Below are positions 1 through 5,412 of a DNA stretch of 5,412 nucleotides, in pieces (the stretch's first letter is position 1; every line of letters starts with the position of its first letter). A model generated the notes under the pieces. The model was given only the letters and a program-made list of their open reading frames with translations. It was not told the DNA's origin and searched no databases. Location of the stretch: contig HF988621.1 in assembly GCA_000431975.1 (NCBI GenBank), positions 1 to 5,412 on the forward strand. Reading direction: 5' to 3'. The position numbers and the translations under genes were made by a program. The DNA is from Prevotella sp. CAG:924 (lineage in GTDB: Bacteria > Bacteroidota > Bacteroidia > Bacteroidales > Bacteroidaceae).

Positions 1-94
1 CTCGTAAAAGACTGTAATTCAATTATTTCAAAGACCGATTAGTCCACTTTAACGGGACAGTAGTGATAAAATATATAAATTAACCATCAGCTTT

Positions 95-1156
95 ATGTTC
101 GATAAACCAAATCGCGCCAACACGCTCCACGGCATTCTGCTTATCGCTCTTTTCGCCTTTGCGGCTTTCTACATAGCAGAGGTGCCCGTCATCAAACATC
201 TTTCATTCTCACCCCTGATCGTCGGCATCATCCTGGGCATGCTCTATGCCAACAGCCTTCGCAACAAGCTGCCTGAGACATGGGTTCCCGGCATCAAGTT
301 CTGTACAAAGACCTTGCTGCGTACCGGTATCGTACTCTACGGTTTCCGCCTCACCCTCACACAGGTGCAGCAGGTAGGTGCCTCCGCCATCCTCATCGAC
401 TCCATCATCGTTGTGGGAACTCTCCTGCTCGGCGTCTTCCTCGGCCGCGTGCTGAAGATGGACCGCGACACAGCCCTGATGACTTCCATGGGTAGCTCCA
501 TCTGCGGTGCCGCTGCCGTACTCGGTGCTGAGCCGGTAGTGAAGTGCGAAGGCCACAAGACCGCTATCGCCGTGTCTACCGTAGTGATCTTCGGTACCAT
601 CTCGATGTTCCTCTATCCTGTGATGTACCGCATGGGCTGGCTCTCCGACCTGAGCAATACCGCCGTAGCCATCTACACGGGTAGCACGCTCCACGAGGTG
701 GCCCACGTTGCCGGTGCCGGTAACGCCATGGACCCCACCGATGCCCTCGGCATCGCAGGTACGGCCACCATCACCAAGATGATCCGCGTAATGCTCCTCG
801 CACCTGTACTCGTCGTCCTCAGCTTCATCCTCTCACGCACACGCAAGCAGGCTGCCGACGGTGGCAAGCGTAAGATCACCATCCCCTGGTTCGCTTTCTA
901 CTTCATCATCGTGATCTGCATCAACACGGGTCTGCAGCACCTCTGCGGCGTCTCTTCAGTGAAGGAAATCCCGCTGAACGGCACCATCGAATACATCGAC
1001 ACCTTCCTGCTCACGATGGCCATGACCGCCCTCGGAACAGAGACCAGCATCGACAAGTTCAAGAAGGCAGGAAGCAAGCCCTTCCTGCTCGCCGGACTGC
1101 TCTACGTCTGGCTCCTCGGCGGCGGCTACCTCCTGGCACGTTTCCTGGTAGGATAA
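95..1156 (+). CDS. YeiH/UPF0324-family membrane protein (putative sulfate exporter family)
   Basis: This 353-residue protein is a polytopic inner-membrane protein of the YeiH/UPF0324 family, annotated elsewhere as putative sulfate exporters; the substrate of this copy is not shown by the sequence. Hydrophobic segments run through the protein (about residues 11-32, 38-52, 98-118, 155-178, 229-247, 262-281, 301-313 and 329-351). Family-typical conserved blocks are visible: GSSICGAAAV at 133-142, GSTLHEVAHVAGAG at 196-209, KMIRV at 228-232 followed by the LAPVL helix, and AMTALGTET near 309-317. The length is normal for the family and both ends look intact. The ATG at 95 follows an A/T-rich leader (1-94) in which I see no convincing TAnnTTTG promoter or Shine-Dalgarno sequence. 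The gene is followed by its own terminator at 1237-1275, so it is probably the last or only gene of its transcript. Family assignment is confident; transported substrate is not. Confidence 0.93.
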   Translation: MFDKPNRANTLHGILLIALFAFAAFYIAEVPVIKHLSFSPLIVGIILGMLYANSLRNKLPETWVPGIKFCTKTLLRTGIVLYGFRLTLTQVQQVGASAILIDSIIVVGTLLLGVFLGRVLKMDRDTALMTSMGSSICGAAAVLGAEPVVKCEGHKTAIAVSTVVIFGTISMFLYPVMYRMGWLSDLSNTAVAIYTGSTLHEVAHVAGAGNAMDPTDALGIAGTATITKMIRVMLLAPVLVVLSFILSRTRKQAADGGKRKITIPWFAFYFIIVICINTGLQHLCGVSSVKEIPLNGTIEYIDTFLLTMAMTALGTETSIDKFKKAGSKPFLLAGLLYVWLLGGGYLLARFLVG

Positions 1157-1167
1157 GCCCCCCATAA

Positions 1168-1201
1168 ATGATACGGAACCTCCCATCCGTTCTGATATCA
1201 T
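1168..1201. repeat. Imperfect inverted repeat after the YeiH-family gene
   Basis: ATGATA (1168-1173) pairs with TATCAT (1196-1201), and GAAC (1176-1179) pairs with GTTC (1189-1192), with mismatched bases between the two helices and a 9-nt apical loop. It lies 11 bases after the stop codon and about 35 bases before the main terminator. It has no T tract of its own, so it is more likely an mRNA 3'-end stabilising hairpin than a second terminator; chance is also possible. Confidence 0.4.
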
Positions 1202-1236
1202 GACCGACAAACAATAACTCACATTCATATTTATCC

Positions 1237-1275
1237 AGCCTGTGATGCAGACACCGATCTGCCACAGGCTTTTTT
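1237..1275 (+). terminator. Rho-independent terminator of the YeiH-family gene
   Basis: The arms AGCCTGTG (1237-1244) and CACAGGCT (1263-1270) form an 8-bp stem. It continues inward as GCAGA (1247-1251) paired with TCTGC (1258-1262), with a small AT bulge and a 6-nt loop. Six T residues at 1270-1275 follow directly. This is a textbook intrinsic terminator on the + strand and separates the YeiH-family gene from the downstream cluster. Confidence 0.9.
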
Positions 1276-1462
1276 CATGCCCTCCGCTCACCTGCCGGCC
1301 TTGCCTCCTCACCGTCCCGCCCCTCTTCCATCATCGTCCTCAACCGACCATCAGCCGTCCGAGAAATCTCGTACCATTACAGACCCTTTCCATCCAAGAA
1401 CAGTCGTGAAAAGCCAAAAACCGTGAAAACATATTCCTCTTAACATTTTTTCCACCAATAAA
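1276..1462. other. Non-coding spacer between terminator and promoter
   Basis: The whole gene-free stretch from 1157 to 1601 holds, in order, a hairpin, a terminator, this spacer, a promoter and a leader. In the spacer, 1276-1345 is pyrimidine-rich on the + strand (about 54 of 70 bases are C or T, by hand count). CGAGA-AA-TCTCG at 1360-1371 is a short palindrome. The 8-mer CGTGAAAA occurs at 1405-1412 and 1422-1429. I see no convincing gene on either strand. Confidence 0.6.
1405..1429 (+). repeat. Two direct CGTGAAAA repeats upstream of the promoter
   Basis: The exact 8-mer CGTGAAAA occurs twice, with starts 17 bases apart, in an A-rich stretch ending 33 bases before the -33 promoter element. 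The placement (roughly 70-100 bases upstream of the predicted transcription start) would suit an activator or other regulator binding site, but no known operator is recognised and coincidence cannot be excluded. Confidence 0.35.
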
Positions 1463-1494
1463 TTGAAGCCATATCCATAAAATCCGTATATTTG
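1463..1494 (+). promoter_or_regulatory. Bacteroidetes-type promoter for the unknown gene cluster
   Basis: TATATTTG at 1487-1494 exactly matches the Bacteroidetes -7 consensus TAnnTTTG. TTG at 1463-1465 (within AATTGAA) is a good partial match to the -33 element, with 21 bases between the two. The expected transcription start is near 1499-1503, giving a leader of about 100 nt before the ATG at 1602. It is the only exact TAnnTTTG match I found on the + strand, and it sits between a terminator and the first gene of the cluster, which adds weight to it. Confidence 0.8.
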
Positions 1495-1513
1495 CGATCG
1501 AAATGCATCAAGA

Positions 1514-1528
1514 GCGTAATTGATACGC
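1514..1528 (+). other. Short hairpin in the transcript leader
   Basis: GCGTA (1514-1518) and TACGC (1524-1528) form a perfect 5-bp stem with a 5-nt loop, about 12 nt into the predicted transcript. This could stabilise the 5' end of the mRNA. The stem is short enough to arise by chance, and no riboswitch consensus is recognised in the leader. Confidence 0.3.
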
Positions 1529-1601
1529 ACCAACCGAGCTTTATGCTATTGTAGCCACGGTGGTAAAATGATGTGGATTGTCCAATCAAAAATCAAACAA
1601 T

Positions 1602-2108
1602 ATGGAATACCTTAAGATGTCCGATAGCACTTGCTATCCCCTTAGTAATCAATCACTTTTCAAGATCATTGTATTGGGTCGTACGGAAAAGTACGATGCA
1701 AGGAAGCTGAGTCGTCGGCCTTTCTGCAAATCCACGGACGAGCGGGACGGCATCCTCCTCAGCGCAGGCAATCCATGCGCAGGCCCTGCGTGCAGCTTGA
1801 CTGAGAAGCCCCATGCGTTCCTGACAAAGGACAAAGAGCCGCGACACGCACGCAGACGCAAGAAGGAAGGACCGTGCGCGCAAGACCCGATAATGGAAGC
1901 ACTTAATAAACTAATATCTGAAGCCTATGACAAGACCATAGATCCGGACAACCTTGTCGGACAGAATAATTGGCAGAAGACGCTGATGATGTGTAAGATC
2001 GCATGGCCGTACCATGCCGTACCACCCATCGATCATGCCTTGCAGGAAGCAAGGCAGGTCTACATCCTTGGCGATCCGTTGACGTTCGACGAGGAGAGGG
2101 CCGCTTAA
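1602..2108 (+). CDS. Hypothetical protein, 168 aa, basic Cys-containing N-terminal half
   Basis: I do not recognise this protein. The ATG at 1602 is preferred because it follows an A-rich leader ending in CAAT, almost the same context (CAATATGGAA) as the start of the 377-aa gene. An in-frame TTG at 1578 would add only eight residues. The product has two unlike parts. Residues 1-97 are basic and contain five cysteines (11, 42, 59, 64, 92), a KIIVLGRTEKYDARK-type segment at 21-35, and a basic cluster RHARRRKK at 81-88. Residues 98-168, beginning with an internal Met at 1893, look like an ordinary soluble helical domain with an acidic end. Translation from 1893 alone (71 aa) is possible, but no ribosome-binding signal or A-rich leader precedes that Met. 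It is the first gene after the promoter at 1463-1494 and is followed by a 162-base gap. No signal peptide or membrane segment is visible. Confidence 0.6.
   Translation: MEYLKMSDSTCYPLSNQSLFKIIVLGRTEKYDARKLSRRPFCKSTDERDGILLSAGNPCAGPACSLTEKPHAFLTKDKEPRHARRRKKEGPCAQDPIMEALNKLISEAYDKTIDPDNLVGQNNWQKTLMMCKIAWPYHAVPPIDHALQEARQVYILGDPLTFDEERAA
1623..1696 (+). other. Two short perfect hairpins within the 5' part of the 168-aa gene
   Basis: GATAGC-ACTT-GCTATC (1623-1638) and TCGTAC-GGAAAA-GTACGA (1679-1696) are both perfect 6-bp stems with small loops. They lie about 20 and 75 bases into the coding region. They could mark mRNA structure or a structured RNA segment, but roughly one such hairpin is expected by chance in a few hundred bases, so the evidence is weak. 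Confidence 0.3.
1762..1784 (+). repeat. Direct repeat GCGCAGGC with 15-base period
   Basis: GCGCAGGC occurs at 1762-1769 and 1777-1784 inside the 168-aa gene, where it encodes the repeated AG-P pattern in residues 55-62. CTCAG and CTGAG flank the region at 1758-1762 and 1801-1805 and could close an outer stem. The period is a multiple of three, so a small in-frame duplication is a plausible origin. Confidence 0.35.
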
Positions 2109-2270
2109 CACTGACCGTTTCCCAACCCATGATTTCCACGAGGGCATGCCGATGATGGGTATCCGTGTCCCGACAGAGGGATATGGCAGCCCCTCGTCTG
2201 CCCTCGCCTGGAATCCCGCCCCACCACCCTTATCAAGACAATGATTCAATAACCCTAACGATACATTAAC
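2109..2270. other. Gap between the 168-aa and 144-aa genes
   Basis: These 162 bases hold no convincing ORF. There is a perfect 8-bp palindrome GGCATGCC at 2143-2150, 5-bp arms CCCAT and ATGGG around it, and a C-rich run near 2190-2230. The last 30 bases become A/T-rich and form a typical Bacteroidetes gene leader before the ATG at 2271. No T tract follows any stem, so I see no terminator, and no TAnnTTTG promoter. Confidence 0.5.
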
Positions 2271-2705
2271 ATGAAAGCCATTTTAAAGAAGAGCGTGAAA
2301 GACTCCTTTTGGAATTACGAGGATTATGACGCACTGACACCCAACCCGATCACCCGAGCCTTGACCAACCGTTATCTGCCGGCATGGGACCCTTCCCCTC
2401 TAAAGGCGATGATGATGCGACGCATGGGTACGGTAAAGCAACTGTACCTCCACCTCGACGTAAAATGCGACGGAGACATCATCCAATCCATCTCGCTGCG
2501 CTGCGATCTGCTCGATGATTACGAGAGGACCTGCCAGATAGCCGTCGATTGGGACAATATCCTGAGATGTGTAGAGGAATACTTCCACGCCATCGGCTAC
2601 CGCTGCCTCCATTGCACCCGGGATGAGGACATCGTGGATTTCATCCAGCGCCTGCAACAGGACATCCCCTTGGCAACCGAATATTTTGAACTCATTAATC
2701 ACTAA
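2271..2705 (+). CDS. Hypothetical protein, 144 aa
   Basis: I do not recognise this protein. It begins at an ATG after an A/T-rich leader (ACATTAACATG), a context usual for this phylum, and ends 8 bases before the next gene, which argues for co-transcription and shared function with the 377-aa product. The N-terminus is basic (KAILKKSVK, residues 2-10). Residues 55-104 read like alternating strands and a helix, and the C-terminal 117-140 is an acidic helical stretch. Six cysteines (66, 78, 88, 100, 112, 115) are a high count for this length, but only the last two form a close pair (RCLHC, 111-115), so it is not a standard zinc site. No signal peptide or membrane segment is visible; a soluble cytoplasmic protein is likely. 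Confidence 0.75.
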   Translation: MKAILKKSVKDSFWNYEDYDALTPNPITRALTNRYLPAWDPSPLKAMMMRRMGTVKQLYLHLDVKCDGDIIQSISLRCDLLDDYERTCQIAVDWDNILRCVEEYFHAIGYRCLHCTRDEDIVDFIQRLQQDIPLATEYFELINH

Positions 2706-2713
2706 GACACAAT

Positions 2714-3847
2714 ATGGAAACGAACAACAACTGTATCGAGAATGGCATCAGACTGCAAGATGGCCGTATCATCCAAGGCTATAGGAAGTCGGACGTAAGC
2801 ATGGAGGACACCTCCCGGAAATCTGCACTTGACACTACCGGCGCATATTTCAGCATTGGCAAAAAGCCCGGTAAGCCCAGGCTCACTCCTGATGAGGAGC
2901 TCCAACTGAGGAATCTGTTTACCGACAATGCCTTCCTCATCCTCGCCAACAGGGAACAGATCCTCAACGACAGCAGGATGCTGCTCACGCCCGTTCCCGT
3001 CCACAACGGGATTGCCTACAGCGGCGAGTTCGAGACTGCCACGCTGGGCGTCTATCTGGAATGGTGGATGAATGCGCCCTATTCCGTCTTGTTTGACGAA
3101 GACGGCACGATGTCGCTCATCTGGTTCGTATCGGGCAGTCCGCTCACGGGCGGCAACTCTTGCAGCAAAGTGTATGAGGACGGCAGACGCGAAACCGCAA
3201 GAACACACTTCTCCGATATCTGGCCGAAGTTTGCCGACATCATAGCCGACTATCACGACGCCAAGCTGCTGTATCAGGCCTATTCCCTCCCGGAGGTCAT
3301 CGACATCTTAAAGAGAGAGACAACGACGGAAGACTATGTCCGGAACATCACCGCGTTCTACCGACAGGCGCTGATGGCCTTGTACAACACAAAGCTCGCT
3401 AATTGGAAGGCCAGGTGCGAGGAGGTGTGCGGTCAAAGGACTTTCTATCAGCGTAAGTGGTTCAACACCCTGATCCAGTCACGACAGGACAAGGTCAAGT
3501 CCTTCTATGAGGGTTACATGCAGAGAGAAGAGGCCCTGAAGCTCAGGGAAGAGGCCGTAAAGGCTGAGAACCGGCGGCTGAAGAAGATGATGCAAGACAG
3601 GGTGCTGCCGTTCAAGCGCTATCGGCTACTGAAGAACGAGAACTTACAGGAACTTAGTAAGATGTCTGACGACCTGACTGAATACGGGCGCAAGGGAGAG
3701 GAGGCCTTGTTCCCGGAACTGGCAGACCATCCGGAGGAAGCCGACAAGGCGCTATACTCCTATACCTCCATGAAGACCGAGATCCGGAAGTACTTCCAAG
3801 ACGCCGGGGCAGGATCTGCCGACCAGCGTGCGTCCTCCCGATCATGA
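2714..3847 (+). CDS. Hypothetical protein, 377 aa, with charged coiled-coil-like region
   Basis: I do not recognise this protein. Residues 1-55 look flexible and polar. Residues 98-160 form the most distinctive part, rich in aromatics and glycine, with GVYLEWWMNAPYSVLFDEDG at 112-131 and LIWFVSGSPLTGG at 135-147, likely a compact beta-rich domain. Residues 165-265 are mainly helical. Residues 268-300 (REEALKLREEAVKAENRRLKK and following) are strongly charged with heptad-like spacing, suggesting a short coiled coil and possible oligomerisation. The C-terminal tail is polar and low in hydrophobics. There is no signal peptide or membrane segment. The ATG at 2714 shares the CAATATGGAA context with the 168-aa gene, and the gene begins 8 bases after the 144-aa gene. 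The frame stays open for 76 further codons past its TGA (3845-3847), so the end might be a nonsense-truncated version of a longer protein. Confidence 0.85.
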   Translation: METNNNCIENGIRLQDGRIIQGYRKSDVSMEDTSRKSALDTTGAYFSIGKKPGKPRLTPDEELQLRNLFTDNAFLILANREQILNDSRMLLTPVPVHNGIAYSGEFETATLGVYLEWWMNAPYSVLFDEDGTMSLIWFVSGSPLTGGNSCSKVYEDGRRETARTHFSDIWPKFADIIADYHDAKLLYQAYSLPEVIDILKRETTTEDYVRNITAFYRQALMALYNTKLANWKARCEEVCGQRTFYQRKWFNTLIQSRQDKVKSFYEGYMQREEALKLREEAVKAENRRLKKMMQDRVLPFKRYRLLKNENLQELSKMSDDLTEYGRKGEEALFPELADHPEEADKALYSYTSMKTEIRKYFQDAGAGSADQRASSRS

Positions 3848-3864
3848 CGCAGCCTTCTTCCATT

Positions 3865-3895
3865 CCCCATCCTGTCGGCCGTCAACGGGATGGGG
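3865..3895 (+). repeat. Inverted repeat just downstream of the 377-aa stop codon
   Basis: CCCCATCC (3865-3872) and GGATGGGG (3888-3895) form a perfect, GC-rich 8-bp stem with a 15-nt loop, starting 17 bases after the TGA. No T tract follows, so it is not an intrinsic terminator. It could protect the 3' end of the upstream message, attenuate the downstream gene, or affect stop-codon decoding; none of these is demonstrated. Confidence 0.5.
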
Positions 3896-4075
3896 ACCAT
3901 GACCCAATTCATCAAACCAAGATCCCAATCAGCCATCGAAGGTCCGGTCCGCAAGACCTCGCGCCGTTGCCGGGCATCCCTGCACCCGTCTTTACTGAAG
4001 GCATGGCTGGCGACGGACGTGCTGCCGGCAAGAGGATGGGCAATCCTCGGTCTGACCAATAAGATAAAGGACTAA
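3890..4075 (+). CDS. Possible small basic protein (61 aa) or C-terminal remnant
   Basis: This low-confidence ORF lies in the 258-base gap before the zinc-ribbon gene. It encodes a basic 61-residue peptide (about 11 Lys/Arg against 3 Asp/Glu) ending in a more hydrophobic, helical-looking stretch (LLKAWLATDV through ILGLTNKIKD). It is in the same reading frame as the 377-aa gene and the frame between them is open apart from the TGA at 3845-3847. It could therefore be a severed C-terminus of that gene rather than an independent protein. The start lies inside the inverted repeat arm and has no A-rich leader, which argues against efficient independent initiation. It may also simply be non-coding. 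Confidence 0.25.
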   Translation: MGTMTQFIKPRSQSAIEGPVRKTSRRCRASLHPSLLKAWLATDVLPARGWAILGLTNKIKD

Positions 4076-4105
4076 TGACTGATTAGGATTAACCATAAGA
4101 TCATC

Positions 4106-5260
4106 ATGAAAAAAGACAATTCCATGAACTTGCAAGAGATGCAACAGTTTCTCTCAACAGAGAGACATGAATGGCAGGTACCTGCCAAGGTAAAGGACAA
4201 GGTGGCCAAGATGGTTGAGAGATACAACCGAAGAGCCATTAAGAAAGGGTATGACACGTCAACGCTGACCTTCGACGAAGCCACGCTGACCCTCAGTGGA
4301 CTCTTCATGCCCAAGAAAGAGAAGAAGTCCTTCTTCGGACAGATCGCAGAATGTGGAACCAATGCGGACCTGTGCAGTGACTTCAAGCACATCCTGGATC
4401 TCTGTACCGCCGTCTGTCCACATTGCCACAGCCTGGTCGCCCCCTCGGCCAAGAGGTGTGAGAACTGTGGCGAGCCACTTTTTAAAGAGCCATCCGCCGA
4501 CACTGAGAAAGCCGTCCCCTGCCGGAAGGAGAGTCCCAATCCACGACCCTTGAACACCGAAAAGACGGAAGCCACCGACACTGGCATGATGCACGACGGA
4601 ATCGGGATAAGGTACGAGCCCGGCCACGCCCATCCTGCCATGGACGCTCCCGACGGGGTGACTTATCACGACGAGCTCCTGGCTTCTCTCAATGAGTTCA
4701 TCGCAACGCAGAAAGCCGATCCCAAGAAGTACGCCTTCCTCCTTTTGGCATTGGATCTGAACAGACTGGATCTCACCGATGATGAAGAGCTGGACGACGA
4801 CGATCCGCGCTATGGTATCAATGCGTTTGATATCCAGAACGTCGTATTCAGCAAATACAATCTTTGGCAACCCTTGTTCGAGAATAAGGTAACCAAGGGC
4901 GATCCACAGATATTCATAACCGTCCGGGACGACAACGTCGACCTGCAAGAGATGGAGCGGTTCGCCAAGGACCATGGCATTCCTTATGCCCTGGAGAAAG
5001 GCTTCGACAGATACGACCAGGATTTCTCGAGACTCATCCTCTCGTTTGACGATGACACGGCAGCAGCAGCCAACTTCGTATGCGACGCAGCCACCACGGT
5101 CCTCTCCGTTCCAAAGGACATACCCATCTCCTTATACATTTCCGCCTGCCAAGGCAAGGACAAGGCACAGAAGGAATACAAGAAGAGCCATTCCTTTAGT
5201 GCCCGTGATACCGCAAGAGGCATTGCGACATTGCTCAAGAACAGGGTCATCCGGAAATGA
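4106..5260 (+). CDS. Zinc-ribbon protein of unknown function, 384 aa
   Basis: The visible domain is a four-cysteine zinc ribbon, C104-x2-C107 and C118-x2-C121 (CPHCHSLVAPSAKRCENC followed by GEPLF), the rubredoxin-like knuckle pair common in prokaryotic proteins of many functions. Before it, residues 1-100 are helical and basic-rich, including KVKDKVAKMVERYNRRAIKK at 28-47. After it, residues 125-185 are polar and probably a flexible linker. Residues 186-384 form a second domain with an acidic run at 225-233 and mixed strands and helices to a basic end (LLKNRVIRK). No catalytic motif is recognised. The ATG at 4106 follows an A/T-rich leader; Met7 is an alternative start. It is the last gene before the terminator at 5281-5317 and probably belongs to the unknown cluster, though the 258-base gap allows separate expression. 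Roles in nucleic-acid or protein binding are possible but not shown. Confidence 0.88.
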   Translation: MKKDNSMNLQEMQQFLSTERHEWQVPAKVKDKVAKMVERYNRRAIKKGYDTSTLTFDEATLTLSGLFMPKKEKKSFFGQIAECGTNADLCSDFKHILDLCTAVCPHCHSLVAPSAKRCENCGEPLFKEPSADTEKAVPCRKESPNPRPLNTEKTEATDTGMMHDGIGIRYEPGHAHPAMDAPDGVTYHDELLASLNEFIATQKADPKKYAFLLLALDLNRLDLTDDEELDDDDPRYGINAFDIQNVVFSKYNLWQPLFENKVTKGDPQIFITVRDDNVDLQEMERFAKDHGIPYALEKGFDRYDQDFSRLILSFDDDTAAAANFVCDAATTVLSVPKDIPISLYISACQGKDKAQKEYKKSHSFSARDTARGIATLLKNRVIRK

Positions 5261-5280
5261 AGGGAAGGCCATGGACATAA

Positions 5281-5317
5281 AAAGAGGATTCCCCGCTCGG
5301 GAGAATCCTCTTTCTTC
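5281..5317. terminator. Rho-independent terminator closing the cluster
   Basis: AAAGAGGATTC (5281-5291) pairs perfectly with GAATCCTCTTT (5303-5313), and CCC pairs with GGG inside it after a single bulged A, around a GCTC loop. On the + strand it is followed by a T-rich stretch (TTTCTTC), and on the opposite strand by a run of T (the A run at 5279-5283), so it may act in both directions. It lies 20 bases after the stop codon of the zinc-ribbon gene. Confidence 0.85.
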
Positions 5318-5412
5318 ATACGCCTGACAGGCACGCTACTCCTCATGGCCTGAAGTCCGGTCGATGCATGTGTGGGAGCATCCTGTGCCATCATTTCCCT
5401 TCCCAATTCTCC
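5318..5412. other. Non-coding end of window
   Basis: No supported gene is visible here. GCCTG-A-CAGGC at 5322-5332 is an 11-base dyad, and GATGC (5363-5367) with GCATC (5378-5382) forms a 5-bp stem. Neither matches a known site, and the last 25 bases are pyrimidine-rich, like the spacer after the first terminator. Confidence 0.4.

Noticed and set aside
209..706. 165-aa minus-strand ORF opposite the YeiH-family gene
   Set aside because: The sense strand encodes a clear known family; the antisense product is His/Asp/Gly-rich, typical of a reverse-strand shadow.
1578..1601. TTG start adding eight residues to the 168-aa protein
   Set aside because: The ATG at 1602 has the A-rich leader and the same CAATATGGAA context as another gene start in the window; the TTG has neither.
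1157..1601. Small RNA gene or riboswitch in the spacer
   Set aside because: Only short unrelated stems are seen and no known riboswitch core is recognisable; the promoter is adequately explained by the downstream gene.
2702..3256. 184-aa ORF on the minus strand opposite the 377-aa gene
   Set aside because: It has no leader or promoter on its strand and no recognisable domain, and it lies wholly within the tightly linked 144-aa/377-aa gene pair on the other strand.
3845..3895. Selenocysteine (UGA plus SECIS-like hairpin)
   Set aside because: A hairpin does follow the TGA, but its spacing and loop do not clearly match a bacterial SECIS, the flanking residues do not resemble a selenoprotein redox site, and no Sec machinery is visible.
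3844..4062. 72-aa + strand ORF whose ATG overlaps the TGA of the 377-aa gene (ATGA)
   Set aside because: The ATGA overlap is attractive for translational coupling, but the product is Pro/Gly/Arg-rich with no hydrophobic core and looks like out-of-frame translation. The frame continuing from the 377-aa gene is somewhat more protein-like.
4259..4975. 238-aa ORF on the minus strand opposite the zinc-ribbon gene
   Set aside because: It is fully antisense to a better-supported gene with a zinc-ribbon motif and a terminator in the right orientation, and its sequence shows no recognisable motif. It is most likely a shadow frame.

Overview
The window looks like chromosomal DNA from a Bacteroidales bacterium, probably Prevotella or Segatella-like. 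The evidence is a close match to the Bacteroidetes promoter consensus (TAnnTTTG with an upstream TTG) at 1463-1494, A/T-rich gene leaders without clear Shine-Dalgarno sequences, and a moderate base composition with G+C near one half by eye. The genus is inference; no rRNA or other taxonomic marker is present.

Left region (1-1275): one recognisable gene, a YeiH/UPF0324-family inner-membrane protein (putative sulfate exporter family, 95-1156). It is followed by an imperfect hairpin and then a strong rho-independent terminator (1237-1275), so this transcription unit is closed off from what follows.

Middle spacer (1276-1601): a pyrimidine-rich stretch, a pair of 8-bp direct repeats, the canonical promoter, and a leader of about 100 nt.

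Right region (1602-5317): four same-strand genes that I cannot assign to any known family: 168 aa, 144 aa, 377 aa and 384 aa. A low-confidence small ORF lies between the last two. I see one good promoter before them and one good terminator after them (5281-5317), so they may form a single transcription unit, although gaps of 162 and 258 bases leave room for internal promoters. The 377-aa protein has a central aromatic-rich segment and a charged helical, coiled-coil-like region. The 384-aa protein has a four-cysteine zinc ribbon between two uncharacterised parts. No enzyme active site, membrane segment, toxin, nuclease or transposase signature is visible in these four proteins, so I assign no function.

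The most notable oddities are: the two-part composition of the 168-aa protein; an open frame running 76 codons past the TGA of the 377-aa gene, with an 8-bp-stem hairpin just downstream of that stop; and the zinc-ribbon protein as the last gene of an otherwise unknown cluster. No tRNA, rRNA, CRISPR array, insertion sequence or attachment site was found.
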